Source: Blastocystis hominis
Lineage: Eukaryota > Sar > Bigyra > Opalinata > Blastocystidae
DNA: 64,000 nt
Assembly (NCBI RefSeq): GCF_000151665.1
Contig: NW_013171816.1
Span: 315,001-379,000, forward strand
Direction: 5' to 3'
A program made the translations under genes and the position numbers. The notes beneath the pieces are model-generated. The model saw nothing but the letters and a program-made list of their open reading frames with translations, was not told the DNA's origin and ran no database searches. Shown here one piece after another: positions 30,255 through 38,039 of this stretch (within the stretch, counting starts at the first letter, position 1; each line of letters starts with the position of its first letter).

Positions 30255-32591
30255 TTAGCCATTGAAACCCTGTGTAATGAACATATCCTTGATCGTGTTG
30301 TACGTATTTTGCAGATATTGCTCGAATTGTTGATCTACATTGACAGCAAACCGTTTGATCTTGTTTTTCATGTAGTCCAAATAATCAGGAGTTAGATCCT
30401 TACTATTAGCTACTCGTATGAAGAAACTCATCAGTTCGGGGTCTTCATTTCGATCACGATAAGCCCTGAAGAGACGTGAGAATCCAAGGTCATTAGCAAA
30501 TTGAGCGAAAACAGGATTGTTGAAATTGCGAGCAAGCAAACTTGAGAAAGCAATGAAATCTTCGCGAGTATCATCGCTTTCCCAACTTTCCTTGGTGTCA
30601 TTAGAATCTTTACTTTCATACGCGTCAATCAAGGCTGCAGCTCGATTCACTTGATCGATTGCTTGAGGTGTGAAACTAGCATTTACACTTTCAGATTGAC
30701 GACCGTCCAGTACAATCACAGGTTGAATTTGTGGCTGATTCCGGAAATATTCATATGATTGCCAAATGGCATCCATTAAGTTCTGGATTCCTCTCATATT
30801 CTGCTGATACAATTGTTGATATAATTGTTCCCGGGACAGCTGAGTATCAGCAAAATGATTACTCATTGTAGTAAGCAGCTGACCAGTTTGAGCATGTCCA
30901 TCAACAACTGCATTACCAACATTTGTCAATAGGTTGTTAGTTTGAGTCTGATTGTCAGTGAGTTGATTAACAATTGCACCCGTAGAATCTTTGATTAACT
31001 TGGTTGCTTGAGCTTGTCCTTGTTCATATTGGTTGCCCAGAGCATTCGTACCATCCAATAGTTGTTTCCTAGTTGCCTTTCCCTCTTCTGCAACCGCATT
31101 ACCAAGAGCTATCAGATTCTGATTCGTAGTCTGCAATTCATTGGACACGTTTTGAATCAAAGGTGTGAATGTATTGAATGATTCAACCAACCGTTTGTTG
31201 ATTTCATCATATGCTTTTGCCAACTCAGCAGATACAAATTGCTGAATGAAGCTGTTTCGCTCTAGCCATTGTTTCAAGAAATCATTGTACTGCGCCTTCA
31301 TGAACTCTGTCAATCCATCAATTCGCATTTCACTTTGTGTTGGAATCAATGCTTGGATATCAGCAATTGCAGGAGGATCAGGTTTGTTTTCAATTCCTTG
31401 GAGACGAGCTTCGACTCCTTGCAGATATCTATTACTCTCCTCAATCACAGCCTTCTGTTGATTTACCAAGTCACCAATTTTCTGGATCAAATTGTCATCT
31501 CCTGTTGCAATGCTTGTTGCCACTTCAGCATACTTATCACTCAACGACTTGATTCCATCGTTCGTATTTGTCAATTTTGTTTGTACACCTTCCAACAATT
31601 CTAACATCTTAGGATAACCCTTGTCCTTATCTTCCAGGAAATTGATTCGTTGTGCTACATAAGCTATTGCATTATAAATATTGCCAAGGTTCACCTGGAT
31701 ATCAAAGCTGTTCATCACAGCAATCACTTCATCCAACTTGGTGATAATGGACGTCACATCCATCTGTTGTACGATCTGATTCGTCACATTCAGAGGTTGT
31801 TGTTCAGGTTTGATCAACCACCGATCACGTTCAACGCGACCTTCAGCTACCAAATCTCTATATTTCGTACTACCTCGTTTCGTAGTGTGTGTCACACCTC
31901 TTTTATATGCCGTAGTATTATCGTCATTCCAATACAGGACATCTCGATTTGGATCACCTTGTTCTGTCACATCGTCTCGCAAGCCAGCAAAATCATTGAT
32001 AATCGCTGCATTCTGTTGAGTAACTGTGTTGATACTATCTCCCATCTGTTGAGCTGCACCCGTTATGGCATCAGCAGCATTCTTCATTTCGTTGATGCTA
32101 GTTCCAAGATCACCAGTTATATTCACGATTTGTAATTCGCCAACCTGTGATCTCTGGTAGCGGATACGATAGGGTGATACAGGTTCATATCCAAATGGAT
32201 TATCAAAGATAGCTCGTTTCTCCATGTCAGACAACTCGTGATTCACAGACTGGACAATGATCTTGTTGAATTGTTTGTCAATTTTAGCATTGTAGACCAC
32301 GTTGTCCTCGAATGAGTACAACAGTACGTTCTCATCGTCAATTCGCTGCATTTGATATCCACGCATGTCAGAGACGGATACACGGCGACGTTCAGCGGGT
32401 GAGAGATTCATGTACGAATCAAACAAGGTTCGCTTCTGTCGCCATTGTTCGCTCCTCATTCGCTGTTGATTGAATTCACTTTCAACGACTTTATCGAAAT
32501 AACGATTCAACATTTTGTCCATCATGTTTCTCGACTTCACTTTGTGTGGCTTGTATCGAATGATTGGAATTGTAGCAACGTATTCATCCAT
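30255..32591 (-). CDS. Large coiled-coil viral protein, 778 residues, unknown
   Basis: MDEYVATIPIIRYKPHKVKS start in TAGTAAATG context. Residues about 200-650 are mostly helical with Asn/Gln-rich heptad-like repeats (VGNAVVDGHAQTGQLLTTMS; QLTDNQTQTNNLLTNVGNAV; NELQTTNQNLIALGNAVAEE), reminiscent of long structural or tape-measure-like proteins. N-terminal SPAERRRVSVSDMRGYQM and C-terminal LARNFNNPVFAQFANDLGFS look globular. No family is recognised. It is the longest intact ORF with a late-type start, so an internal or scaffold virion role is inferred. Confidence 0.6.
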   Translation of the reverse strand: MDEYVATIPIIRYKPHKVKSRNMMDKMLNRYFDKVVESEFNQQRMRSEQWRQKRTLFDSYMNLSPAERRRVSVSDMRGYQMQRIDDENVLLYSFEDNVVYNAKIDKQFNKIIVQSVNHELSDMEKRAIFDNPFGYEPVSPYRIRYQRSQVGELQIVNITGDLGTSINEMKNAADAITGAAQQMGDSINTVTQQNAAIINDFAGLRDDVTEQGDPNRDVLYWNDDNTTAYKRGVTHTTKRGSTKYRDLVAEGRVERDRWLIKPEQQPLNVTNQIVQQMDVTSIITKLDEVIAVMNSFDIQVNLGNIYNAIAYVAQRINFLEDKDKGYPKMLELLEGVQTKLTNTNDGIKSLSDKYAEVATSIATGDDNLIQKIGDLVNQQKAVIEESNRYLQGVEARLQGIENKPDPPAIADIQALIPTQSEMRIDGLTEFMKAQYNDFLKQWLERNSFIQQFVSAELAKAYDEINKRLVESFNTFTPLIQNVSNELQTTNQNLIALGNAVAEEGKATRKQLLDGTNALGNQYEQGQAQATKLIKDSTGAIVNQLTDNQTQTNNLLTNVGNAVVDGHAQTGQLLTTMSNHFADTQLSREQLYQQLYQQNMRGIQNLMDAIWQSYEYFRNQPQIQPVIVLDGRQSESVNASFTPQAIDQVNRAAALIDAYESKDSNDTKESWESDDTREDFIAFSSLLARNFNNPVFAQFANDLGFSRLFRAYRDRNEDPELMSFFIRVANSKDLTPDYLDYMKNKIKRFAVNVDQQFEQYLQNTYNTIKDMFITQGFNG

Positions 32592-32594
32592 TTA

Positions 32595-33329
32595 CTATGG
32601 GAGGAACAATGTGGGGCGACTTTGCCGTCTCCCCTTCTTTACTTTGGTGTAACAAGATATCGTGAATGAGATATACACATTGGAGTTCAAGGAAATCGGA
32701 CGGTCATTCGCATCTGTCAGTACCCAGTCAATGTAGTCCAGGTTCGATTGTTCAATCACATCGATCGATAGGTTGTCCCAGGTGATCATGTTGTTCAGTC
32801 CCATCGATACATGAATCAGGTTATCGATCAACGGACTCTTCAGACCGAATGTTTGAGCATTGATACTACTGTAGACTCGGATCACACTCATGCCATTCGT
32901 GATGTCGTAGGGTTCACTCGCTACCATACCTGCCTCAACGATACCTTCCAACTTGAGGATACTCGTGTAATCAGGTGCGCCACTAAGGTCAACAGCGGTC
33001 GCCACATCACTGTTCAAGTATGCTCGGTTAACATCGTCTACCTGGATGGAATCGGCTATCGCACGGCATAACTCGGTAATCGAGTAGTAGCCAGGACCGA
33101 CGTTGTACACCATTTCAAACCCTGACAGCATTTGAACCTTCACCACATTCATTGCACGAATGTTCCATAGAGACGTTGTATCGATCTTGCATGTAATCGA
33201 AGTGATCTTGTACACAAGGTCACGAGGCATGATCACTGTGTTGAACGTTTCATGGTATCGTTCGTTGTTCTTCGGAATTACTGTATTGTGGTTAATCACA
33301 CTTACCGGTAGTGCACGATTATGACTCAT
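32595..33329 (-). CDS. Capsid-associated protein with single 'GYY/LEG' domain (penton-type candidate)
   Basis: 244 residues from MSHNRALPVSVINHNTVIPK, ACAATAAATG start. Contains GPGYYSITELCRAIADSI, APDYTSILKLEGIVEAG, YDITNGMSVIRVYSSI and DANDRPISLNSNVYISFTI. The same ordered motifs occur several times in the protein at 33975-36803 and once, truncated, at 33691. A single-copy, late-type gene next to fibre-type genes is what a penton or minor capsid protein would be, but no established family can be named from the sequence alone. A shallow stem lies at its 3' end (32613-32634). Confidence 0.5.
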   Translation of the reverse strand: MSHNRALPVSVINHNTVIPKNNERYHETFNTVIMPRDLVYKITSITCKIDTTSLWNIRAMNVVKVQMLSGFEMVYNVGPGYYSITELCRAIADSIQVDDVNRAYLNSDVATAVDLSGAPDYTSILKLEGIVEAGMVASEPYDITNGMSVIRVYSSINAQTFGLKSPLIDNLIHVSMGLNNMITWDNLSIDVIEQSNLDYIDWVLTDANDRPISLNSNVYISFTISCYTKVKKGRRQSRPTLFLP

Positions 33330-33694
33330 TTATTGTGTAGAAGTGAATGCACACTGTAATCGGCATTGGCAGGGCAATCGTTGCACCGGTCTTATCGGTC
33401 AACGAGAATGACCATTTGCGACTTTTGGGTACCACGACGTTCATGTGTGCATTCTCCGTGTACGTGTGGGGAGTCGTAGACTCCCCGGGGGAAGCGAAGC
33501 TTCCCCCTCCTTCGTTCAATACAACCAACGGAGACTGTCGTCGTTCTTGCATGTTGTTCACTCGATCAAGGACAAGACAGGTGCCAGGCGATTCTCCCTT
33601 CATAGTCACTCGATCGATTACCATGTCGCTTTTGATGAGCTTCCACGCACACTGGCGGCCCGCTCGAGCGAGCAATATTGAACACTAGATTCAT
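33319..33694 (-). CDS. Small viral virion-type protein with a frame break near its start
   Basis: An ATG in TAATAAATG context at about 33694 opens a short frame, but the long ORF (RQCAWKLIKSDMVIDRVTMK to CIHFYTINES) is in another frame from about 33675. The switch falls at the CGGGCCG around 33658-33665, where one surplus base would explain it. A hairpin pair lies in frame, encoding GGGSFASPGES. The C-terminus (KWSFSLTDKTGATIALPMPI) resembles the strand at the end of the neighbouring GYY-domain proteins. Function unknown. Confidence 0.45.
33468..33507. repeat. Hairpin pair inside the 33.3-33.7 kb coding region
   Basis: GGGGAGTC-GTA-GACTCCCC (33468-33486) and GGGGGAAGC-GAA-GCTTCCCCC (33487-33507), contiguous. 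Confidence 0.88.
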
Positions 33695-33974
33695 TTATTA
33701 TTTCCTCCTGAAACGGTGAATCCGATTAGCAGGTACACGTTCCCAATGAACGATAGCGGGTCACCATTTTCGTCCTTCAATTCGTACACGATGCGATCAA
33801 GCAATTCAGAACATGGTACCAACATGCGATTCTTGTAGAAGTAATTCTTGTACAAGCTGTCCATCGGGACATTCACAAGCAGTGGTATCGTCTTGCTTTT
33901 CACGATGTTGCAATACAGCTGTATGTTCGATAGACCGTTCGTGATATCGACAGGATACTCGGCAACCATCGGAC
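33691..33974 (-). pseudogene. Tail of a GYY/LEG-domain unit left after a deletion
   Basis: Reads LGPMVAEYPVDITNGLSNIQ then ELKDENGDPLSFIGNVYLLI-GFTVSGGNN, the second half of the domain seen complete at 32595. Its first half is missing: the upstream spike ORF stops in another frame right before it. It is most simply the remnant of an additional repeat unit fused by an out-of-frame deletion. Confidence 0.55.
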
Positions 33975-36803
33975 CTAGTTGGCATAGTACACACCATCGT
34001 CGAAAGGGATACGCCATGTATGCGATTGCGATCCTGAAGCGGGAACGATGGTTCCCAGGTTACCACTCAACGAGAACACGTAGTCAGCGTGAATGTAGTA
34101 CCCATCTGTCTCAGCTTTCCATCGTATGTTCAGTGCAGCCGAGTCAAAACACTGGTTCATGTGCCATATCATGTCAGCCTGTGTCAATCGTGATGGTATG
34201 GTCCACGTGAATGTCTGAACGTCATCTGTGTACGTGATATCAGTCTCGGGGGAAGCACTGCTTCCCTCTTCGTCCAGTGTCATCATTCCGTACGGGAAGC
34301 GAATCGTCGTGTTAGCCGTGTACGACTCAGATTGTTCCCAGTCAACGAAGGTAGCCAATGATGGAACAACAACTTCATCATTCCTCACATAGTGGGGCAG
34401 CTTCGCTGCCGCGGGGAAGCTTTGCTTCCCCACATACGTAACACGTGTCGGTTGTATGAATTCGATCGACACAGCACGATCGGAATACGTACTACCTTTG
34501 ATCATATTCGTCACATTCAGACCATCGATGTTTGCCATCGCAAACTCGTAAGGTGATGTCAACTCGGGCATCCTGATGTAGTAATTGCGATAAAACTCGA
34601 AATAACAAGACAAATACACACCACCTGGTTCAGCGTATGGTCCGGGTATAATCTTGAAACATGGATTATCACAAAACAATATGAATCGTGGTTCTGTACC
34701 ATTTCGACATCCCATTCGTACTCGACCACCATTATCTGCAATGACATATACCAAGTACCTTCCGAGAGACGCATCTACAAATATCTTATTGATCACATTA
34801 GCGATCATATTCACGATATCAATAGCGCTATAATGACCTCGTTGGATTGTGAGAGGTCTTTCGCCATATCCACGTATTCCAAGTATAAAATTCGTCGTAT
34901 CGATAAACACTTTCGTGTGATATATACTATCCTTGGAATACCAAGGTCCGATCGAAGAACCATTCGATGACACCAAGTCACCTGTATTTTCCGATGTTAT
35001 ATGCAATTCCAATTCTGGTGCATAGTCCTTCGCAGTCCATGACATGCTTTCTCTATTGTCATTCACCGTCCACGCAATCGCATTCTGGTGAGATGGAGGT
35101 AGTTCCATAGCACTCGCATATCGAGCATTGAGTTCATTAAAACATGTGGTTGTAAGAGTATTCATCTTGATCGGGGTAGACGTATCGTCCGTTATGTAGA
35201 ATTCACCACTATCGAGTACTGAACCATCAGCTAAACGCATCGTGTATGTCGCGAGAGGCTTTAGCAGGAACCGATTATCATTCGTACGCATTTTCCAGTC
35301 ATACGCAATGAAGGTGTTTGATCCTATATACGCATGACCACCAATACCTTGATCATTCGTCATATCAGGTGGTGAATCGCTTTCAGGGTTGAACGAAGCT
35401 TCCACTGGTCGTTCGATGCACAGGTTCTGCACAGATGGAGACAGCTTGAACCATGGAGTCCAACCAAAACCATTGATCGTCGTGTCAACACTGGATCGAT
35501 CGAAATACCATCCGTCTGCTTGGACATTGAAGCGAACATGATCATTCTCGATCGTCATGGATGTGAGTGGAAGCACTTTCACCATCTCAGCACCGACAGC
35601 CTCGATGAACTCGCTGAACGTGTAGTAACCGACAGGCAATGTCAACATGTGCGATTCCCTGCCATCAGTAACAACCACGTGATTACACGAGGAAGACATG
35701 TAGTAGCGCTTCGGGTTATCCACTCCTTTCACCAAGATGTCCGATTCGAAACCAAGGATCGATTGGATCTCTGGTGCATTCGTGAAATCAATCATGTAGA
35801 AATGATCTACCGTGATGTGGAACGCATTCTCACCGCTATACACCAATTCGAACAGGGCATCACTTGCATTCAGCTTTGCAATGATCGTTTCGATGTCGTA
35901 TGCACCGCGTGGTATCGTGATCTCTTGAATCGTACTGCCAGCATTGATTAGCACCACTTGATCAGTCGGCACGTTGTGCAACACGAAGTCCGTATACAAC
36001 GACACAGACGAGATGTAGCACTGATCGAATGAGAGAGGATTGTCCAGCTTCACTTCCTTCTTCGTGGTATTGCCGAACACTTCAATCATGGAGAACTGAT
36101 TAGCAGAAGTGACGCTATTTTCACTTTGCTCGTACACATCCTCAATCGTCAACTGGAGTTCGAATTCGCCGTTCAGTCGTAGCATCTTGCCATCCATATC
36201 GCGGAACACGAACATCAACCGATCAAACCGAGTGATCATTGGTATACACACGTCTTCCACACTTCGCACATAATCAACCGTTGGATCGTCAATGATCATC
36301 GTGGTGAGCAGGTTGTTGTTCTGGTTGGCAATCTTCAGGTCCGATGATCGCACGATCGTCGAGTAGACCTGGATCACTTGGCGATTTCGCGTGATATCAA
36401 TCACGTTCGATCCACTGAACGAAGCAGGTAGAATGATCGTTCGTCCTTCCAAACCGAGTATCTCACGAATGTCAGGTGCATCTGTGAAGTCAATGGTGTG
36501 TGGGGACTGAATCCAGATACAACCGAATGACGAGGCATTCGTAGATATGGAGAACAGCGTGTCAGACATTGTATTGAGCAAGGCAATGATCTCACTGATC
36601 GTGTAATAACCAGCAGGGATTGTCACAGTCTCGTTATTGCTGTTAGTAACCACATTGGTCGTGTCTACGTTATTAAACATCGAACCATTAGGATGAAACA
36701 GGACAGTCATGGAAGTGATATAGGGATTCTTGTACTTGTACGGATTAACCCATGTAAATGAGCCGTTGGTAGGTGAGCCTTGAATAAGCATGGAGTAGTG
36801 CAT
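33975..36803 (-). CDS. Large multi-domain spike-type virion protein, 942 residues
   Basis: MHYSMLIQGSPTNGSFTWVN start. At least five units share the pattern IP(A/R)G-Y-(D/T)I-x2-I-(I/A)-x-LN ... F-T-(D/N)-AP-x-I-x2-ILG(L/F)E: GYYTISEIIALLN, GAYDIETIIAKLN, GYYTFSEFIEAVG, GHYSAIDIVNMIA and the WTIPSRLTQADMIWHMNQ unit. Between units are beta-rich segments such as FRDMDGKMLRLNGEFELQLT. Repetition suggests a multidomain spike or vertex protein. The ATG context is not TAAATG, unlike other virion genes. The C-terminus ends abruptly at GVYYAN, where a new unit should begin. Two in-frame hairpin insertions (34250, 34392) encode SSASPE and SFPAAAKLPHY. An inverted partial copy is at 20072. Confidence 0.6.
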   Translation of the reverse strand: MHYSMLIQGSPTNGSFTWVNPYKYKNPYITSMTVLFHPNGSMFNNVDTTNVVTNSNNETVTIPAGYYTISEIIALLNTMSDTLFSISTNASSFGCIWIQSPHTIDFTDAPDIREILGLEGRTIILPASFSGSNVIDITRNRQVIQVYSTIVRSSDLKIANQNNNLLTTMIIDDPTVDYVRSVEDVCIPMITRFDRLMFVFRDMDGKMLRLNGEFELQLTIEDVYEQSENSVTSANQFSMIEVFGNTTKKEVKLDNPLSFDQCYISSVSLYTDFVLHNVPTDQVVLINAGSTIQEITIPRGAYDIETIIAKLNASDALFELVYSGENAFHITVDHFYMIDFTNAPEIQSILGFESDILVKGVDNPKRYYMSSSCNHVVVTDGRESHMLTLPVGYYTFSEFIEAVGAEMVKVLPLTSMTIENDHVRFNVQADGWYFDRSSVDTTINGFGWTPWFKLSPSVQNLCIERPVEASFNPESDSPPDMTNDQGIGGHAYIGSNTFIAYDWKMRTNDNRFLLKPLATYTMRLADGSVLDSGEFYITDDTSTPIKMNTLTTTCFNELNARYASAMELPPSHQNAIAWTVNDNRESMSWTAKDYAPELELHITSENTGDLVSSNGSSIGPWYSKDSIYHTKVFIDTTNFILGIRGYGERPLTIQRGHYSAIDIVNMIANVINKIFVDASLGRYLVYVIADNGGRVRMGCRNGTEPRFILFCDNPCFKIIPGPYAEPGGVYLSCYFEFYRNYYIRMPELTSPYEFAMANIDGLNVTNMIKGSTYSDRAVSIEFIQPTRVTYVGKQSFPAAAKLPHYVRNDEVVVPSLATFVDWEQSESYTANTTIRFPYGMMTLDEEGSSASPETDITYTDDVQTFTWTIPSRLTQADMIWHMNQCFDSAALNIRWKAETDGYYIHADYVFSLSGNLGTIVPASGSQSHTWRIPFDDGVYYAN
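34250..34266. repeat. Single triloop hairpin in the spike gene
   Basis: GGGAAGC-ACT-GCTTCCC, in frame within the coding region. Confidence 0.85.
34392..34433. repeat. Hairpin pair in the spike gene
   Basis: GGCAGC-TTC-GCTGCC (34396-34410) and GGGGAAGC-TTT-GCTTCCCC (34413-34431), enclosed by GTGGGG/CCCCAC, so the two can also form one larger stem. Confidence 0.85.
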
Positions 36804-36839
36804 GGTCTTTCTCTCTTTACCTTAGTCAACAAGACAATG

Positions 36840-36862
36840 GGGAGGAATCGAAGATTCCTCCC
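36840..36862. repeat. Triloop hairpin upstream of the spike gene
   Basis: GGGAGGAATC-GAA-GATTCCTCCC, 10-bp perfect stem. Confidence 0.9.
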
Positions 36863-36924
36863 GGGGCAACGTACGTGGGGGAGCATAGCTCCCCCGGGAC
36901 GACGAAGTCGTCCCTCGTTGCCCC
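36863..36924. repeat. Nested three-way palindrome
   Basis: Outer arms GGGGCAACG (36863-36871) and CGTTGCCCC (36916-36924) enclose two hairpins, GGGGGAGC-ATA-GCTCCCCC (36877-36895) and GGGACGAC-GAA-GTCGTCCC (36896-36914). This would fold as a three-way junction. Confidence 0.9.
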
Positions 36925-37202
36925 ATCACATCCATGGATACCATGGCCTACAATGGAAGTCAGGTTAACATTGCAGAAATTTGCTGAAATTGGCAGCCAT
37001 GGGTTTCCGCGCGTTTCTTGTTATGGACAATAAGGTAGCCAGGCAGGCAATAGCAGAAAATGGTCGAAAATGGCAGAAAATGATCACATTGACCAGCAAT
37101 AACAACCATAATAGTCATGGATATCGCACATTTCAGCACTCGTGTTTTACTCATGAGTGCTGAAATTCTTATGAAACGCAAAAATCAAGGTACCAGTTGA
37201 GG
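36925..37202. other. Non-coding right-end region of the element
   Basis: No supportable gene. Contains TGCTGAAATT twice, TTCCGCGCGTTTC (also at about 37330), and a 12-bp inverted repeat at 37130-37166. Confidence 0.5.
37130..37166. repeat. 12-bp inverted repeat near the right end
   Basis: ATTTCAGCACTC (37130-37141) and GAGTGCTGAAAT (37155-37166) with a 13-nt spacer. Longer-looped than the other hairpins. Confidence 0.85.
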
Positions 37203-37329
37203 GGGTCTGAGGGGTGACTTTGGGGGATTTTTTGTGTTCTGACGGGAATACGCGAAAACAAAGATGGGGTCAGAGGGGCGACTTTGAGCCGCGCACTCTC
37301 GTAGATGAGGTCGGAGGGGCGACTTTGGG
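37203..37329 (+). repeat. Right terminal repeat: three copies of a ~21-bp unit
   Basis: Copies at 37203-37224, 37266-37286 and 37309-37329 share GGTC-GAGGGG(C/T)GACTTTG. The inverted single copy is at 19914-19933. Spacing between copies is irregular (63 and 43 bp). Confidence 0.7.
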
Positions 37330-37988
37330 TTCCGCGCGTTTCCCGTCATTCCCCTACTACTATAAGTCATACCCGATATCACAAAAGAAGAATAGAATGA
37401 AATACAGTCCATCTAGTGCTATTATAACTAACTAGATTGGCAGTGTAATTTATAGAGTCAAAATAGTCACTATTATATCTATAGAGAAATAGTAAAGTAA
37501 AACAAACAAGCATTTTTAAACACCTAAATAAGCTCACTGTAACTTTATCAATCTTGGTTGAGTAAACGGTTATCTTTGTATACATTTCAAATTGGTTCCA
37601 AATATAACATTCCATAAGATAAAAAAGTATAATCCAGTTCATTCCCTTGAAGATCTTAATGCAACCGCTCAGAATATAGTGATTTGTCAAGGATAACACA
37701 TTTCAATATCAAACATCGAATTTTGCTCGACGATCTCAGTATTATTCCTCCATGACTAATTAATCTATTATTTCTATTCTTAGCATTGAATACACGAAGG
37801 ATAGAAACATAATAGCTAAACCATTCTATATTGTGTTGATGAAAATGAATCAATCGATGGTTGAATCCTAAATGAATAAATGAAGGTAAGGGGCTTGGAA
37901 CAAACAAAGTAAGCATTGAAATAACAATGACCACTATACTAAATTGAATCGACAGTGACGATCTAATGATGGTATTCTTGATTGACTT
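37330..37988. other. AT-rich flank right of the viral element
   Basis: Starts with TTCCGCGCGTTTC then becomes AT-rich host-like DNA. No gene supportable. Confidence 0.5.
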
Positions 37989-38039
37989 GGACAAGATTAG
38001 CGAGAATGGAAGAAACATCTATGAATCAAATCAAATCAA

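Larger units (their letters stand above)
19914..37329. mobile_element. Integrated Polinton/Maverick-like DNA virus, about 17.4 kb, probably defective
   Basis: The block contains intronless, tightly packed genes of the Polinton core: rve integrase, major capsid candidate, FtsK/HerA packaging ATPase and adenain-like protease, plus several virion-type proteins. Length fits the 15-20 kb of Polintons. End repeats CAAAGTCGCCC in inverted orientation at 19914 and 37203-37329 set the proposed limits. Host hallmarks stop abruptly: no 30-nt introns, almost no CCGCGG words, no TGTTTGTT ends. Only a fragment of protein-primed polymerase B remains, and three genes have frame breaks, so autonomous replication is unlikely. 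No target-site duplication could be identified with confidence. The host is a protist; this is not a virus of animals or crops. Confidence 0.85.
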
